Shown here piece after piece: positions 43,642 to 54,093 of a DNA stretch of 64,000 nt. The translations under genes were made by a program, and so were the position numbers. The first letter of the stretch is position 1, and every line of letters begins with the position of its first letter. Source of the DNA: Luteibacter aegosomatis (GTDB taxonomy: Bacteria > Pseudomonadota > Gammaproteobacteria > Xanthomonadales > Rhodanobacteraceae); contig NZ_CP095740.1 of the NCBI RefSeq assembly GCF_023078455.1, forward strand, positions 3,398,001-3,462,000. Direction: 5' to 3'. The notes beneath the pieces are model-generated. The model had not been told where the DNA came from and searched no databases. It saw nothing but the letters and a program-made list of their open reading frames with translations.

Positions 43642-45024
43642 CTACAGCAACTTGCCCGGATTCATGACGCCGTTGGGGTCCCAAACGGCCTTGATGCCGC
43701 GCATGAGGGTGATCTCCTCGGGCGACCTCACGCTCGACAGCCAGGGCTTCTTGACCAGGCCGATGCCGTGCTCGGCCGAGATGCTGCCCCCGTGGCGGCG
43801 CAAGGTCTCCACCAGCATCGAGGTGACGTGCTCGCACTGGGCCACGAAGGTGTCGTTATCGAGATCGGCCGGTTTCAGCACGTTGATGTGCAGGTTGCCG
43901 TCGCCGATGTGGCCGAACCAGACCACCTCGACATCCGGGTATTCGGCCGCGAGCAGGTGCTGCATGTCGTCCATGAAGGCAGGGACGGCGGCTATCCGCA
44001 CCGACACGTCGTTCTTGTAGGGGCGATGCCGGGCGAGGCTTTCGGTGATGCCCTCGCGCAGCCGCCACAGCGACGCGGCCTGCGCCTCGCTGGACGCGAT
44101 CACGCCGTCGACGACCCAGCCCTCCCCTACGCACAGCTCGAAGAAAGCCATCGCCGCGTCCTTCGCCGCCTCGTCGTCCGCGTCGAACTCGGTCACCACG
44201 TAGAACGGATGCACGGTGTCGAAGGGATCCTGGCCGCCGTGCGCCTTGACGTGCGCGAGCGCGCGATCGGTGAAGAACTCGAAGGCTTCCAGGCGAAGGC
44301 GGTGGCGTGCTTCCGCGAACACCTTCATCAGGGCATCCATGGCCGGCACGGCCAGCAGCATGACCTGCGTCTCCGGCGGCGGCGAGGTGAGCCACAGCGT
44401 GGCCTCCACGACGATGCCCAGGGTGCCTTCCGAGCCGATCACCAGATGCCGAAGATCGTACCCGGAGGCGTTCTTGACCAGACCCCGGTTGAGGTCGAGC
44501 AGTTCGCCGTGCCCCGTCACCACCTTGAGCCCCGCCACCCACTGGCGGGTGTTGCCGTAGCGGATCACGCGGATGCCGCCGGCATTGGTCGCGATATTGC
44601 CGCCGATCTGGCAGGAACCGCGCGCCGCGAAGTCCACCGGATACATGAGACGGTGCTCGCGCGCGGCGTTCTGCACCGCTTCGAGCGCGATGCCCGGCTG
44701 CACGGTGAGCGTGCGGTCGATGGGATCGAATCCGAGTACCTTGTTCATCCGGTCGAGGCTGACGACCAGCTCACCCCGGGCGGCCACGGCACCGCCGGAA
44801 AGGCCCGTGCGCCCGCCGGAAGGCACGATCGCCACGCCCGCACCGTTCGCCCAGCGGACGATGGACTGCACCTCGGCGATGTCGGCCGGGAACGCCACGG
44901 CCATCGGCGCGGGCGTCCATCGCCGCGTCCAGTCGCGGCCGTGGTGTTCGAGATCGCCGGCGTCGATCGACAGCTTGAGTCCCGGCAGGAGGCCGGCGAG
45001 CTCGGTCAGACGAGGGTCGGTCAT
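43642..45024 (-). CDS. FAD-linked D-2-hydroxyglutarate dehydrogenase-like oxidoreductase
   Basis: The 460-residue flavoprotein has an N-terminal PCMH-type FAD domain (IVPSGGRTGLSGGAV, CQIGGNIATNAGGIRVIRYG, GSEGTLGIVVEATL) and a C-terminal GlcD-like domain with HIGDGNLHINVL and AEHGIGLVKK, the metal/substrate region. Its gene is divergent from serA. In Pseudomonas a homologous dehydrogenase next to serA recycles D-2-hydroxyglutarate made by SerA's side reaction and drives serine synthesis. The same role is likely here by position and family. ATG 45024 is preferred. The longer frame starts at 45081. Confidence 0.87.
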   Translation of the reverse strand: MTDPRLTELAGLLPGLKLSIDAGDLEHHGRDWTRRWTPAPMAVAFPADIAEVQSIVRWANGAGVAIVPSGGRTGLSGGAVAARGELVVSLDRMNKVLGFDPIDRTLTVQPGIALEAVQNAAREHRLMYPVDFAARGSCQIGGNIATNAGGIRVIRYGNTRQWVAGLKVVTGHGELLDLNRGLVKNASGYDLRHLVIGSEGTLGIVVEATLWLTSPPPETQVMLLAVPAMDALMKVFAEARHRLRLEAFEFFTDRALAHVKAHGGQDPFDTVHPFYVVTEFDADDEAAKDAAMAFFELCVGEGWVVDGVIASSEAQAASLWRLREGITESLARHRPYKNDVSVRIAAVPAFMDDMQHLLAAEYPDVEVVWFGHIGDGNLHINVLKPADLDNDTFVAQCEHVTSMLVETLRRHGGSISAEHGIGLVKKPWLSSVRSPEEITLMRGIKAVWDPNGVMNPGKLL

Positions 45025-45144
45025 AGGGACGTCCAGACATCGGGTGCCCCAGCGTGCCAGCGTCGGGCGGTGCGCGTCCATCGTCCCTTTTCGTAGGAGG
45101 CATCTGGCATAGTGGGTTTCCCCCTCCAGGACCGGTCACGCCCC

Positions 45145-46380
45145 ATGAAGCGCACGTCGTACCCGAAAGAAGACATCAAGGTGCTGCTGCTCGAGGGGGT
45201 CAGCCGGAGCGCGCTGGAGACGTTCAGACAGGCCGGATACTCGCAGATCGAGTTCCACGAGAAGTCGCTGCCGGACGACGAGCTGCGCGAGCGCATCGCC
45301 GACGCGCACATCGTGGGCATCCGCTCGCGCACCCACCTCACCGCCGAGGTGCTGGCCGAGGCCCGCCGCCTGATCGCGGTGGGCTGTTTCTGCATCGGCA
45401 CCAACCAGGTCGATGCCGCCGCGGCCGAGCGGCTGGGCGTGCCGGTGTTCAACGCGCCCTACTCCAATACGCGAAGCGTGGCCGAGCTGGTCATCGCCGA
45501 AACGATCATGCTGGTGCGCCGCATCCCCGAGAAGAACGCCGAATGCCATCGCGGCGGCTGGTCGAAGTCGGCCGCCGGCAGCTTCGAGGTGCGCGACAAG
45601 GTGCTGGGCATCGTCGGCTACGGCCACATCGGCACCCAGGTGGGCGTACTCGCCGAGTCCCTGGGCATGCGGGTGATCTTCCACGATGTCGAGCCCAAGC
45701 TCTCCCTCGGCAACGCACGCCCGGCGGCCAGCCTCGACGACCTGCTCGAGCGGGCCGACGTGGTCACCCTGCACGTGCCGGAAACGGCGCAGACGAAGAA
45801 CATGATCGGCGCCGCCGAGCTGGCCCGCATGCGCCCCGGCGCCATGCTGGTGAACGCCTCCCGCGGCACCGTGGTCGACATCGACGCCCTGGCGGCCGCC
45901 CTCCAGTCGAAGCACCTGGCGGGTGCCGCCGTCGACGTCTTTCCGGTGGAACCCAAGGGCAACGGCGATCCGTTCGTCTCACCCCTGGTGGGCATGGACA
46001 ACGTGATCCTCACCCCCCACGTGGGCGGCAGCACGGCCGAGGCGCAGGAAAACATCGGCATCGAGGTGGCGTCCAAGCTGGTGCGCTACAGCGACAACGG
46101 CAGCACGCTCTCGGCGGTGAACTTCCCCGAGGTGTCCCTGCCCGGCCATCCCACCAGCCGCCGTCTCCTGCACATCCACCGCAACATCCCCGGCGTGCTT
46201 TCCCAGGTGAACGACGTGTTCTCCCGGGCGGCGGTGAACATCGACGGACAGTACCTGCAGACCTCTCCGCAGGTCGGCTACGTGGTGATCGACGTGACCA
46301 CCACCGAGGAGCGCGCCGCCGCCCTGCGCAACGAGCTGGCGGCCATCGAAGGCACGCTCAAGGCACGGGTTCTCTACTGA
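45145..46380 (+). CDS. serA: D-3-phosphoglycerate dehydrogenase
   Basis: The 411-residue enzyme starts serine synthesis. It has substrate and NAD domains (GIVGYGHIGTQVGVLAES; the catalytic Arg in VNASRGTVVD; Glu in VFPVEPKG; His in LTPHVGGSTAEAQEN) and a C-terminal ACT domain (about 335-411) for serine feedback, as in E. coli SerA (410). It is transcribed away from the D-2-hydroxyglutarate dehydrogenase gene with 120 bases between. Its 3' end overlaps the convergent PAS-GGDEF gene by 23 bases. ATG 45145. Confidence 0.97.
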   Translation: MKRTSYPKEDIKVLLLEGVSRSALETFRQAGYSQIEFHEKSLPDDELRERIADAHIVGIRSRTHLTAEVLAEARRLIAVGCFCIGTNQVDAAAAERLGVPVFNAPYSNTRSVAELVIAETIMLVRRIPEKNAECHRGGWSKSAAGSFEVRDKVLGIVGYGHIGTQVGVLAESLGMRVIFHDVEPKLSLGNARPAASLDDLLERADVVTLHVPETAQTKNMIGAAELARMRPGAMLVNASRGTVVDIDALAAALQSKHLAGAAVDVFPVEPKGNGDPFVSPLVGMDNVILTPHVGGSTAEAQENIGIEVASKLVRYSDNGSTLSAVNFPEVSLPGHPTSRRLLHIHRNIPGVLSQVNDVFSRAAVNIDGQYLQTSPQVGYVVIDVTTTEERAAALRNELAAIEGTLKARVLY

Positions 46381-47323
46381 CCGCGTCGTCGGACACCACG
46401 CGCGCACGACCCCGTTCCTTCGCCAGGTAGAGGCGGCGGTCGGCGACGTCGATGAACGGATTCACCTCGTCGTGCTCCTTCGGCACGATGGTGTTCACGC
46501 CCGCGCTCAGGGTGAGTCGGCGGCCGGGGCCGATGCCCGCGTGCGGGACCAGTGCCTTGTCGACGAGGTCGAGGCAACGCCAGGCCTGCGCCATGGCCGT
46601 GCCCTCGTCGGTGTCCGGCAGCAGCAGCACGAACTCCTCGCCGCCGAAGCGGCACAGCAGGTCGCGCGGTCCGCGCAGGATGCCGGTGAGCGCCTTCGCG
46701 ACGCGCTTGAGGCACTCGTCGCCCTCGAGATGGCCGTAGTGGTCGTTGTATTGCTTGAAGTAGTCGATATCCAGCACCACCACCGACAACGGCTGGCGCA
46801 GGCGACGCGCCTCGCGCCACTCCACGTCCATCACCTTGTCGAAACGTCGGCGATTGGCCACGCCGGTCAGACCGTCCTTGTAGGACAGCTCTTCCAGTTC
46901 GCGCTGCATGTCGAGCAGCTTTTCCTCGGTGCGCTTGCGCTCGCTGATGTCGAACATGAACCCGATCAGCGCATTGGGCGTGCCGTCGGGATTGCGCACC
47001 ACGTGCACCACGTCGCGGATCCAGACGAACTGGCCGTCCTTGCGCAGTGCGCGATAGTCGGCCTCGTGATCGATGCCGGCCTGCGACTGCGACACGCAGA
47101 AGTTGAACACCCACTCGCGGTCTTCCGGATGGATACGGTCGGACCAGTCCTGCACGGTGGCCCAGGATTGCGGCGACCAGCCGAGCAGTTCCTCGATCTG
47201 CGGCCCGATGTAGGCGAAGCGCAGCGTCGCCCAGTCGATCTTCCACGGAATGGCCCGCGTGGATTCGAGCAGGGTCTTGTAGACCCCCGGCTCTTCGTTG
47301 AGGATCTCGTCTTCAATGCTCAT
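46358..47323 (-). CDS. PAS-domain diguanylate cyclase
   Basis: The 321-residue soluble protein has a PAS domain (about residues 15-125, with IGPQIEELLGWSPQSW and a PAC motif DGQFVWIRDVVHVV), a short coiled linker, and a GGDEF domain with DGLTGVANRRRFD and active site RFGGEEFVLLLPD. It should make cyclic-di-GMP. The residues where the inhibitory I-site (RxxD) would lie read GPRD, so product inhibition at the canonical site is probably missing. The start at 47323 lies inside the 3' end of the upstream gene (11-base overlap), giving translational coupling. Confidence 0.9.
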   Translation of the reverse strand: MSIEDEILNEEPGVYKTLLESTRAIPWKIDWATLRFAYIGPQIEELLGWSPQSWATVQDWSDRIHPEDREWVFNFCVSQSQAGIDHEADYRALRKDGQFVWIRDVVHVVRNPDGTPNALIGFMFDISERKRTEEKLLDMQRELEELSYKDGLTGVANRRRFDKVMDVEWREARRLRQPLSVVVLDIDYFKQYNDHYGHLEGDECLKRVAKALTGILRGPRDLLCRFGGEEFVLLLPDTDEGTAMAQAWRCLDLVDKALVPHAGIGPGRRLTLSAGVNTIVPKEHDEVNPFIDVADRRLYLAKERGRARVVSDDAVSREPVP

Positions 47324-48641
47324 GGATGGCTTGCATGGCGGTCGAAAGGGGAGCGTCCGTGGCGCGGGCATGGAGCTGGAGCAGGTTTGCCGGCTCGTCG
47401 TAGTCGATGCGAACGCCCGCACGCAGGTCACGGCGCATCAGGCGGATCATGGTGTCCACGACGGCGTCGTCGTACGTCGCCGGCGCCTCGCCCGTGACTT
47501 CCGCCAGGCGGCCGCGCACCGGTTCGGCGTCGCTCACCACCGGACAGATACGATAGCGATAACGGCCACCGATGCGCTCCGGAGGGAGGTCCATGAAGCG
47601 TTCGTCGATCTGGCGGAACGAACTCAGCGATAACCGGTAGGCGTTGTTGCCCAGGACCGGCAGGTCGTCCGGTACCGGTCCGTCCTCGTCGAGCACCTGG
47701 AGGCTCGTCGCCAGGGGCAATAGTTCCTTCATGCGGAACATGCCGTCGATTTCGCGGTTCTTCACGCGGGCAAGGTTGGCCAGCAGCTCGCCCAGGGAGG
47801 CGTGTCCGATCACGGCCGCCTGCTTGGGCAGGCCACCCCAGGCGCCGTCGGCGCCGTTGAGCAGGGCTTCGATCATGGAGGCGTTTTCGAAGCCGCCGCC
47901 TGCGTGCAGGTGCACGAGGATCTTCATCCCCTCGGGCAGGATCGCGCGTGCGGCGGCAACGTAGGCGCCCACCTGGAACGGCATGTAGGTGCCGCGATCG
48001 TCCTCCATGGTGATGCCTTCGATCGGGAGGCTACCGATCAGTTCGAGCACGTCGAAGGTGTCGTCGGGCGTTTCGGCAAACGCATCGCAACCGTCCACGA
48101 TATTGATGAAGATGCGCGGCGGACCGCCGTTCTCGCCTCTCACGTTGTCGATCAGCCACTGCACGCTCGCTGGGATGCTGCGCTTGAGCGTGTCCAGGTC
48201 GTACATCTTGGCCATGCCGAACGGGCTCAGGTAGATCTCGTGGACCGTGTTCGGCACGCCGTAGTCGCGGAGTTTCACCTGCGAGGGATCCGGCGTGAAG
48301 CGGCCGTCGGCACCGACCAGGCCGATGGCGGTGAAGGCGAAGCATCCGCGCAGATCGGCGCCGGTGTCGCGCAGCTTGCGCATGAAATCGTCGTCGACCT
48401 CGGGTTCGTCGGGTATCGCGTAGTCGAGCGTGCCCAGCGAGATGTTCTCGAAACCGAACTCGCGCAGGCGCGGCAGGATAGCCATCTTTTCGTCGAGGGT
48501 CTGGCCGACGCGCGAGCCTACCGGGTTCTCGCGCAAGGAAAGATCGATCAGGAAAGGCTTGATTCCGGCGAGCAGGTCGATCTTGTCCTGCGCCGCTTTC
48601 AGGGCCGCATGGGCGCGGCCGCGGGCATCGGTTGAAGACAT
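47313..48641 (-). CDS. DRE-TIM (HMGL-like) barrel enzyme of unknown reaction
   Basis: The 442-residue protein has the pyruvate-carboxyltransferase/HMGL fold. The first strand motif is LIDLSLRENPVG, matching the DxTLRD/E signature, and the metal H-x-H is in ILVHLHAGGG (usual form HxHND). A barrel-end motif is GGLPKQAAVIGHASLGELLA. Metal ligands are thus kept, while the surrounding residues differ from isopropylmalate synthase, citramalate synthase and HMG-CoA lyase, so the substrate is open. The C-terminal 130 residues have no name. It is translationally coupled to the PAS-GGDEF gene. ATG 48641 follows a GGGGGAA site. Confidence 0.75.
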   Translation of the reverse strand: MSSTDARGRAHAALKAAQDKIDLLAGIKPFLIDLSLRENPVGSRVGQTLDEKMAILPRLREFGFENISLGTLDYAIPDEPEVDDDFMRKLRDTGADLRGCFAFTAIGLVGADGRFTPDPSQVKLRDYGVPNTVHEIYLSPFGMAKMYDLDTLKRSIPASVQWLIDNVRGENGGPPRIFINIVDGCDAFAETPDDTFDVLELIGSLPIEGITMEDDRGTYMPFQVGAYVAAARAILPEGMKILVHLHAGGGFENASMIEALLNGADGAWGGLPKQAAVIGHASLGELLANLARVKNREIDGMFRMKELLPLATSLQVLDEDGPVPDDLPVLGNNAYRLSLSSFRQIDERFMDLPPERIGGRYRYRICPVVSDAEPVRGRLAEVTGEAPATYDDAVVDTMIRLMRRDLRAGVRIDYDEPANLLQLHARATDAPLSTAMQAIHEH

Positions 48642-48679
48642 CGTTTTTTCCCCCGGAAGCGGCATCCGCAACGAAAACC

Positions 48680-48705
48680 GTCTGCCGGTCTATCGGCCGG
48701 CAGAC
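48680..48705 (-). promoter_or_regulatory. Leader hairpin of the DRE-TIM gene
   Basis: GTCTGCCGG and CCGGCAGAC (9 bp, 8-base loop) are followed on the minus strand by GGTTTTCG, 39 bases before the start codon. It could be an attenuator or a weak terminator inside the leader. No leader peptide could be recognised. Confidence 0.4.
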
Positions 48706-48862
48706 TTCATACTTGAGAACGGAGGCCCAGGGGAAATGTGAAGACGTTGCCGGAACTTTCCTCGCGGACTGAACAACTTGGGCTCGCCTGGCCGAATCGG
48801 CTCAGTCATGGGCGCCAAGGCCCGCCCGAGGGATCGATCCATGGACCGCGGAGCGGCCAAAG

Positions 48863-48892
48863 AAAAAGGCGTCCCCGACGGGACGCCTTTTT
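48863..48892 (-). terminator. Bidirectional terminator after tRNA-Pro
   Basis: AAAAAGGCGTCCC (48863-48875) and GGGACGCCTTTTT (48880-48892) form a 13-bp stem with loop CGAC. It follows the tRNA end by 6 bases on the minus strand and has T-runs in both directions. Confidence 0.93.
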
Positions 48893-48898
48893 GAATAA

Positions 48899-48975
48899 TG
48901 GTCGGGGTGGCGAGATTCGAACTCGCGACCACTACACCCCCAGCGTAGTGCGCTACCAGGCTGCGCTACACCCCG
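48899..48975 (-). tRNA. tRNA-Pro (anticodon GGG)
   Basis: The 77-base cloverleaf includes an encoded CCA end. The acceptor stem is CGGGGTG with CACCCCG, the D-arm is GCGC-AGCCTGGTA-GCGC, the anticodon arm CTACG-CTGGGGG-TGTAG places GGG at positions 34-36 and the T-arm contains GTTCGAATC. GGG reads CCC and CCU codons. It follows merR at a distance and has its own -10-like hexamer (TACAAT on the minus strand at 48987-48992). Confidence 0.97.
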
Positions 48976-48986
48976 ACGAGCTGACG

Positions 48987-48992
48987 ATTGTA
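48987..48992 (-). promoter_or_regulatory. -10 hexamer of the tRNA-Pro promoter
   Basis: TACAAT on the minus strand, 11 bases before the mature tRNA 5' end. The matching -35 region is weak, around GCTTCCGC. Confidence 0.5.
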
Positions 48993-49023
48993 ACAGCTTC
49001 GATGCCGCCAGCGGAAGCGCCGG

Positions 49024-49380
49024 TCAGCGACGAAGCAGGGTAAGTACCTCTTCGAGTTCGAGTCGAACCTGGCGCACGATCTGGTGCGACATGCTCGCCT
49101 CCATACGGGCCTGGGGGCCTTCGAGGCGGGCACGGGCGCCCGTGATGGTGAACCCCTCGTCGTAAAGCAACGAACGGATCTGCCGGATCATGAGCACGTC
49201 ATGGCGCTGGTAATAACGACGGTTGCCGCGACGCTTGACCGGCTTGAGGGCGGGAAACTCCTGCTCCCAGTAGCGAAGCACGTGCGGCTTGACGCCGCAA
49301 AGCTCGCTGACCTCACCGATGGTGAAGTAGCGCTTTGCCGGGATCGCCGGAAGTTCGGTGTTATTCCCTGGATCCAGCAT
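49024..49380 (-). CDS. MerR-family transcription regulator beside ihfA
   Basis: The 118-residue protein has a MerR winged helix-turn-helix ([41 protein letters not shown]) and a short C-terminal coiled-coil. There is no metal-binding or drug-binding domain. A MerR gene of this type commonly lies directly after ihfA in gammaproteobacteria. Its role is unknown. Its start overlaps the ihfA end by 20 bases. Confidence 0.92.
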   Translation of the reverse strand: MLDPGNNTELPAIPAKRYFTIGEVSELCGVKPHVLRYWEQEFPALKPVKRRGNRRYYQRHDVLMIRQIRSLLYDEGFTITGARARLEGPQARMEASMSHQIVRQVRLELEEVLTLLRR

Positions 49381-49660
49381 AGCCCTCGACTCTTACCTTG
49401 AGTTTCTGGCCGGGGCGGAAGGTGACTACCCGCCGGGCCGAGATGGGGATTTCTTCGCCGGTCTTCGGATTGCGACCGGGCCGCTGATTCTTCTGGCGCA
49501 GGTCGAAGTTGCCGAAGCCCGACAGCTTGACCTGCTCGCCCTTCTCGAGCGCCTCGCGCACGACCTCGAAGTACGCGTCCACGAATTCCTTGGCCTCGCG
49601 CTTGTTGAGGCCTACGTCGAGGAAAAGCCGCTCGGCCATTTCCGCCTTGGTCAGCGCCAT
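49361..49660 (-). CDS. ihfA: Integration host factor alpha subunit
   Basis: The 99-residue DNA-bending protein pairs with IhfB. Family text is [39 protein letters not shown] and the beta-arm [19 protein letters not shown] with the Pro that intercalates. It is the gene after pheT, with only one base between pheT stop and ihfA start, as in E. coli pheST-ihfA. ATG 49660 has GAGGATGAG before it. Confidence 0.97.
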   Translation of the reverse strand: MALTKAEMAERLFLDVGLNKREAKEFVDAYFEVVREALEKGEQVKLSGFGNFDLRQKNQRPGRNPKTGEEIPISARRVVTFRPGQKLKVRVEGYAGSRE

Positions 49661-49661
49661 C

Positions 49662-52043
49662 TCATCCTCGCATTCTTGCCTTGCATGTTTTCTCCAATGC
49701 CCCCACCGCTTCTGCCACGCGAGCGTCGGCATCTTCGTCGGTAAGGGTGCGTGAAGCGTCCTGTAAAATCAAGCCCATAGCGAGACTCTTTCGCCCTTCC
49801 TCGATTCCCTTGCCCGCATAGCGGTCGAACAGGCGGATCTCCCTCAGCGTCTCGCCCAGGGCCTCGCGCACGGCGGCCTCGACGCTGGCCCAGGTCACCT
49901 CCTCGGGCAACTCCACGGCGACGTCCCGGCGCACGGCGGGGAAACGGGCCACGCGCGTCGCACTGGGCAAACGGCGCGCCAGCAACGGCTCGAGCGCCAC
50001 CTCCATCACGTGCACGTCGGTGCCGAGGTCGAGCGCCTTGGCCAGCGCCGGATGCAATGCGCCGATGAAACCGGCCGGGCGGCCGTCACGCAGCACGCGG
50101 GCGCCCCGGCCGGGGTGCAGCCACGACGGCAGGCCGGCGGTATCCACCGACCAGCGGGCCGGTTCGCCGGTACGGGCGATCAGCGCATCGAGATCGCCCT
50201 TGAGGTCGAAGAAATCGACCGGACGCGAGGACTCGCCCCACTGCTCGGCACGAGCGCTCCCGGAAGCGACCACGGCGACGCGATCGATCTCGTCGGGGGC
50301 GCCTCCCGTGGCGTGGAAGCTCCGGGCCACCTCGAACAGGCGCACGCGCTCCTGCTGACGGGCGCTGTTGTAGCGCAGCGCCTCGACCAGGCCGGGCAGC
50401 AGCGAGGTGCGCATCACGGCCAGGTCGGCCGATAGCGGGTTGGCCAACGGCACCCACGCGGCGTCGACGCCCCAGGTCCTGAGCAGGTCGGCGTTGACGA
50501 ACGACAGCGTCACCGCCTCGAAATAGCCGCGCGCCACGAGCTGGTCGCGCAGTTGCATCGCGGACAGTCGCGCTTCCGGCTCGGGCTCGAGGGCGATCTT
50601 GCCCGCGGGCGTGGTGGTGGGAATGCGCTCGTAACCATGGATGCGGGCGACCTCCTCGATGAGGTCTTCCTCGCGCTCGATGTCGAAACGGCTGCTGGGC
50701 GGGGTGATCCGCCAGCCGTCGGCGACTTCTTCCACCGTCATGCCCAACGCGGTAAAGATGCGCGAGACCTCGCTCGCGGCCACCTCGATACCGAGCACGC
50801 GGCGCAGGCGCGCATGGCGCAGCAGCACGGGCGCGTGCTCGCGGAGGTCTTCGCTCCGCTCGGCGACGACGATCGGCCCCGCCTTGCCACCGGCGATGCC
50901 CAGCAACAGCTCCGTGGCACGCTCCAGGGCGCGACGGGGAAGCGCGGGATCGACGCCTCGCTCGAAACGATGCGATGCGTCGGTATGCAGGCCGAGCTTG
51001 CGCGCGCGCCCCATGATCGCCGACGGCGCGAAATGCGCCGCCTCGAGGAACACGTTGCGGGTCGTGTCGGTAAAGCGCGAATCGAAACCGCCCATGACGC
51101 CGGCGACGGCGAGCGGACGAGCCTCGTCGGCAATGACCACGAACGAGGGGTCGAGCTTCGCCTCGTTGCCGTCGAGCAGCTTGAGGGTTTCGCCCTGCGC
51201 GGCGTGACGGACGACGATCGACCCGGTGAGCTTGTCGTCGTCGAACGCATGCATCGGCTGGCCCAACTCGAGCATCACGTACTGGGTGATGTCGACCACG
51301 GCGCCGATCGGACGGATGCCCGCGCGACGCAAACGCTCGGCCAGCCACAGCGGCGAGGGCGCGCTCGCGTCGATGCCTTCGATCACGCGGCCGAGGTAAC
51401 GCGGCGCATCGGCACCGGCCTCGAGCCTCACCGTCCGCGTGGCGGCCGACGTCACCGCCGCCTCGCCCACGCCGATGGACTTCACCCGGCTGCCGAACAG
51501 CGCGGCCACGTCGTGCGCGAGGCCGTTGAGGCCGAGCACGTCGGGACGGTTCGGAGTGACCTTCAGCTCGATGCTGGCATCGGGCAAGCCGAGATACGCG
51601 GCCAACGACTGGCCCAGCGGCGCGTCGGACGGCAGTTCGAGCAGACCCGAGGCGTCGGCGTCGATGCCCAGCTCCTTCGCGGAACAGAGCATGCCGAAGG
51701 ATTCGACGCCGCGCAGCTTGGCCGCCTTGATCTGGATACCGCCCGGCAACGTGGCGCCGACGGTGGCCAGCGGCACGCGGATGCCTACGCGGGCGTTGGG
51801 GGCGCCACAGACGATCTGCAGCGGTGCGCCCTGCCCCGTGCTCACGGTGCAGACCTGCAGGCGATCGGCCTCGGGATGCTTCATCGCCGCGACGATCTCG
51901 GCGACGACGACGCCGTCGAGGTTCTCGCCCAGCGGCGTGACGTCTTCGACTTCGAGGCCGGCCATGGTGAGGGCATGCACGAGCGCGGCGCGGTCCGCGT
52001 CGACGGTCACCAGCTCACGCAACCAGTTTTCGGAGAATTTCAT
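49662..52043 (-). CDS. pheT: Phenylalanyl-tRNA synthetase beta subunit
   Basis: The 793-residue subunit works with PheS as an alpha2beta2 enzyme. It has the N-terminal tRNA-binding domain (about residues 40-150), the B3/B4 editing domain, B5, and a C-terminal anticodon-binding FDX-ACB domain (about 700-793, [16 protein letters not shown]). Length matches E. coli PheT (795). It follows pheS by 30 bases. Confidence 0.97.
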   Translation of the reverse strand: MKFSENWLRELVTVDADRAALVHALTMAGLEVEDVTPLGENLDGVVVAEIVAAMKHPEADRLQVCTVSTGQGAPLQIVCGAPNARVGIRVPLATVGATLPGGIQIKAAKLRGVESFGMLCSAKELGIDADASGLLELPSDAPLGQSLAAYLGLPDASIELKVTPNRPDVLGLNGLAHDVAALFGSRVKSIGVGEAAVTSAATRTVRLEAGADAPRYLGRVIEGIDASAPSPLWLAERLRRAGIRPIGAVVDITQYVMLELGQPMHAFDDDKLTGSIVVRHAAQGETLKLLDGNEAKLDPSFVVIADEARPLAVAGVMGGFDSRFTDTTRNVFLEAAHFAPSAIMGRARKLGLHTDASHRFERGVDPALPRRALERATELLLGIAGGKAGPIVVAERSEDLREHAPVLLRHARLRRVLGIEVAASEVSRIFTALGMTVEEVADGWRITPPSSRFDIEREEDLIEEVARIHGYERIPTTTPAGKIALEPEPEARLSAMQLRDQLVARGYFEAVTLSFVNADLLRTWGVDAAWVPLANPLSADLAVMRTSLLPGLVEALRYNSARQQERVRLFEVARSFHATGGAPDEIDRVAVVASGSARAEQWGESSRPVDFFDLKGDLDALIARTGEPARWSVDTAGLPSWLHPGRGARVLRDGRPAGFIGALHPALAKALDLGTDVHVMEVALEPLLARRLPSATRVARFPAVRRDVAVELPEEVTWASVEAAVREALGETLREIRLFDRYAGKGIEEGRKSLAMGLILQDASRTLTDEDADARVAEAVGALEKTCKARMRG

Positions 52044-52073
52044 GGGAGCGACTCGTTGAACGGGGTGGGCGGA

Positions 52074-53084
<1,011 letters not shown>

Positions 53085-53094
53085 TCAGGCATAC

Positions 53095-53129
53095 AAAAAA
53101 AGATGGGGAGAAGGCAAGGCCTTCTCCCC
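53095..53129 (-). terminator. Terminator/attenuator between rplT and pheS
   Basis: GGGGAGAAGGC and GCCTTCTCCCC form a perfect 11-bp stem with a 3-base loop, followed after ATC by seven T residues (53095-53101). A second hairpin (CGCGCGG and CCGCGCG) lies upstream, between the rplT stop and this one. In E. coli pheST is controlled by a Phe leader peptide. A convincing Phe-rich leader is not seen here, so the regulating signal is open. Confidence 0.85.
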
Positions 53130-53178
53130 ACGTTATCCATCATCGCGCGGCAGGTGTTACCGCGCGTGGTAAAGCGGA

Positions 53179-53538
53179 TTACGCAGCCAGACTGGCCTTG
53201 GCCTTCTCTGCGATCGCGCCAAACGCCTTGATGTCGTGCACGGCGAGGTCGGCGAGGACCTTGCGGTCGACCGAGATGTTGGCCTTGGCCAGACCGTTGA
53301 TCAGACGGCTGTACGACAGACCGAACTGACGGGCGGCGGCGTTGATACGGACGATCCACAACGCGCGGAACTGGCGCTTGCGCTGCTTGCGGCCGATGTA
53401 CGCGTACTGACCGGCCTTGATGACGGCCTGGTTGGCTACGCGGAAGACCTTGCGGCGGGCGTTGTAGTAACCCTTGGCACGGCCGATGATTTTCTTGTGA
53501 CGACGACGGGCGGTAACACCGCGCTTAACACGAGCCAT
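53179..53538 (-). CDS. rplT: 50S ribosomal protein L20
   Basis: The 119-residue rRNA-binding protein shows the full L20 sequence ([38 protein letters not shown]). L20 is known to repress its own operon in several bacteria. It follows rpmI by 13 bases. Confidence 0.98.
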   Translation of the reverse strand: MARVKRGVTARRRHKKIIGRAKGYYNARRKVFRVANQAVIKAGQYAYIGRKQRKRQFRALWIVRINAAARQFGLSYSRLINGLAKANISVDRKVLADLAVHDIKAFGAIAEKAKASLAA

Positions 53539-53551
53539 TTCTTAGTCTCCC

Positions 53552-53749
53552 TTAGAGATACGGCAACATGCGAGCCACACCCTTGGTGTCGCACGCCTTG
53601 ACGTGGTTGGGAGCGCGCAGGCCGCGCTTACGCTTGGTCGACTTCTTCGTCAGGATGTGCGACTTGAAGGCGTGACCGGCCTTGAACTTGCCCGAAGCGG
53701 TCTTGCGAAAACGCTTCGCGGCCGCCCGGTTGGTCTTGATCTTGGGCAT
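53552..53749 (-). CDS. rpmI: 50S ribosomal protein L35
   Basis: The 65-residue basic protein matches L35 throughout ([31 protein letters not shown]). A TATAAT promoter about 115 bases upstream would let rpmI-rplT be made apart from thrS-infC. Confidence 0.97.
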   Translation of the reverse strand: MPKIKTNRAAAKRFRKTASGKFKAGHAFKSHILTKKSTKRKRGLRAPNHVKACDTKGVARMLPYL

Positions 53750-53864
53750 CGGAATGCTCCGTATCTACGGTTGCTGACTGATCCGGCGGCGGGGCCTCGC
53801 GGCGCCTGCGCTTTCCTTCCTGCCGGGGACGGTGATCGGCCCATCCTTGCGGGCCGAGCCGGCG

Positions 53865-53870
53865 ATTATA
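53865..53870 (-). promoter_or_regulatory. Promoter -10 for rpmI-rplT
   Basis: A perfect TATAAT on the minus strand in an AT-rich stretch (TTGAAATTTCACGATTTGTG precedes it). The -35 is not well placed: TTGAAA gives a 14-base spacer. Transcription would start near 53858, giving a leader of about 110 bases that could bind L20. Confidence 0.6.
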
Positions 53871-54069
53871 CACAAATCGTGAAATTTCAACACTCGGCCA
53901 TGGCGAGGCATCCCCTACCCGTCATTCCCGCGAACGCAGGAATCCGGAGCCCCCGTGTCGAGACTGGCGGAGGAGCCGGAGCGAAAAAACCGTAGGAGGC
54001 TCGTCGCGACAACCTGCTGTCATGCGCCGGGCCCCGCGTACGCAGGAGCGGCGTCTCAGCCAGATATGA

Positions 54070-54093
54070 GAACGGCGCCCTGGGGCGCCGTTC
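54070..54093 (-). terminator. Hairpin after infC
   Basis: GAACGGCGCC and GGCGCCGTTC (10-bp perfect stem, 4-base loop) followed by TCTCATAT on the minus strand, 8 bases past the infC stop. The T-run is poor, so it may be a partial terminator or a processing barrier. Confidence 0.6.
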
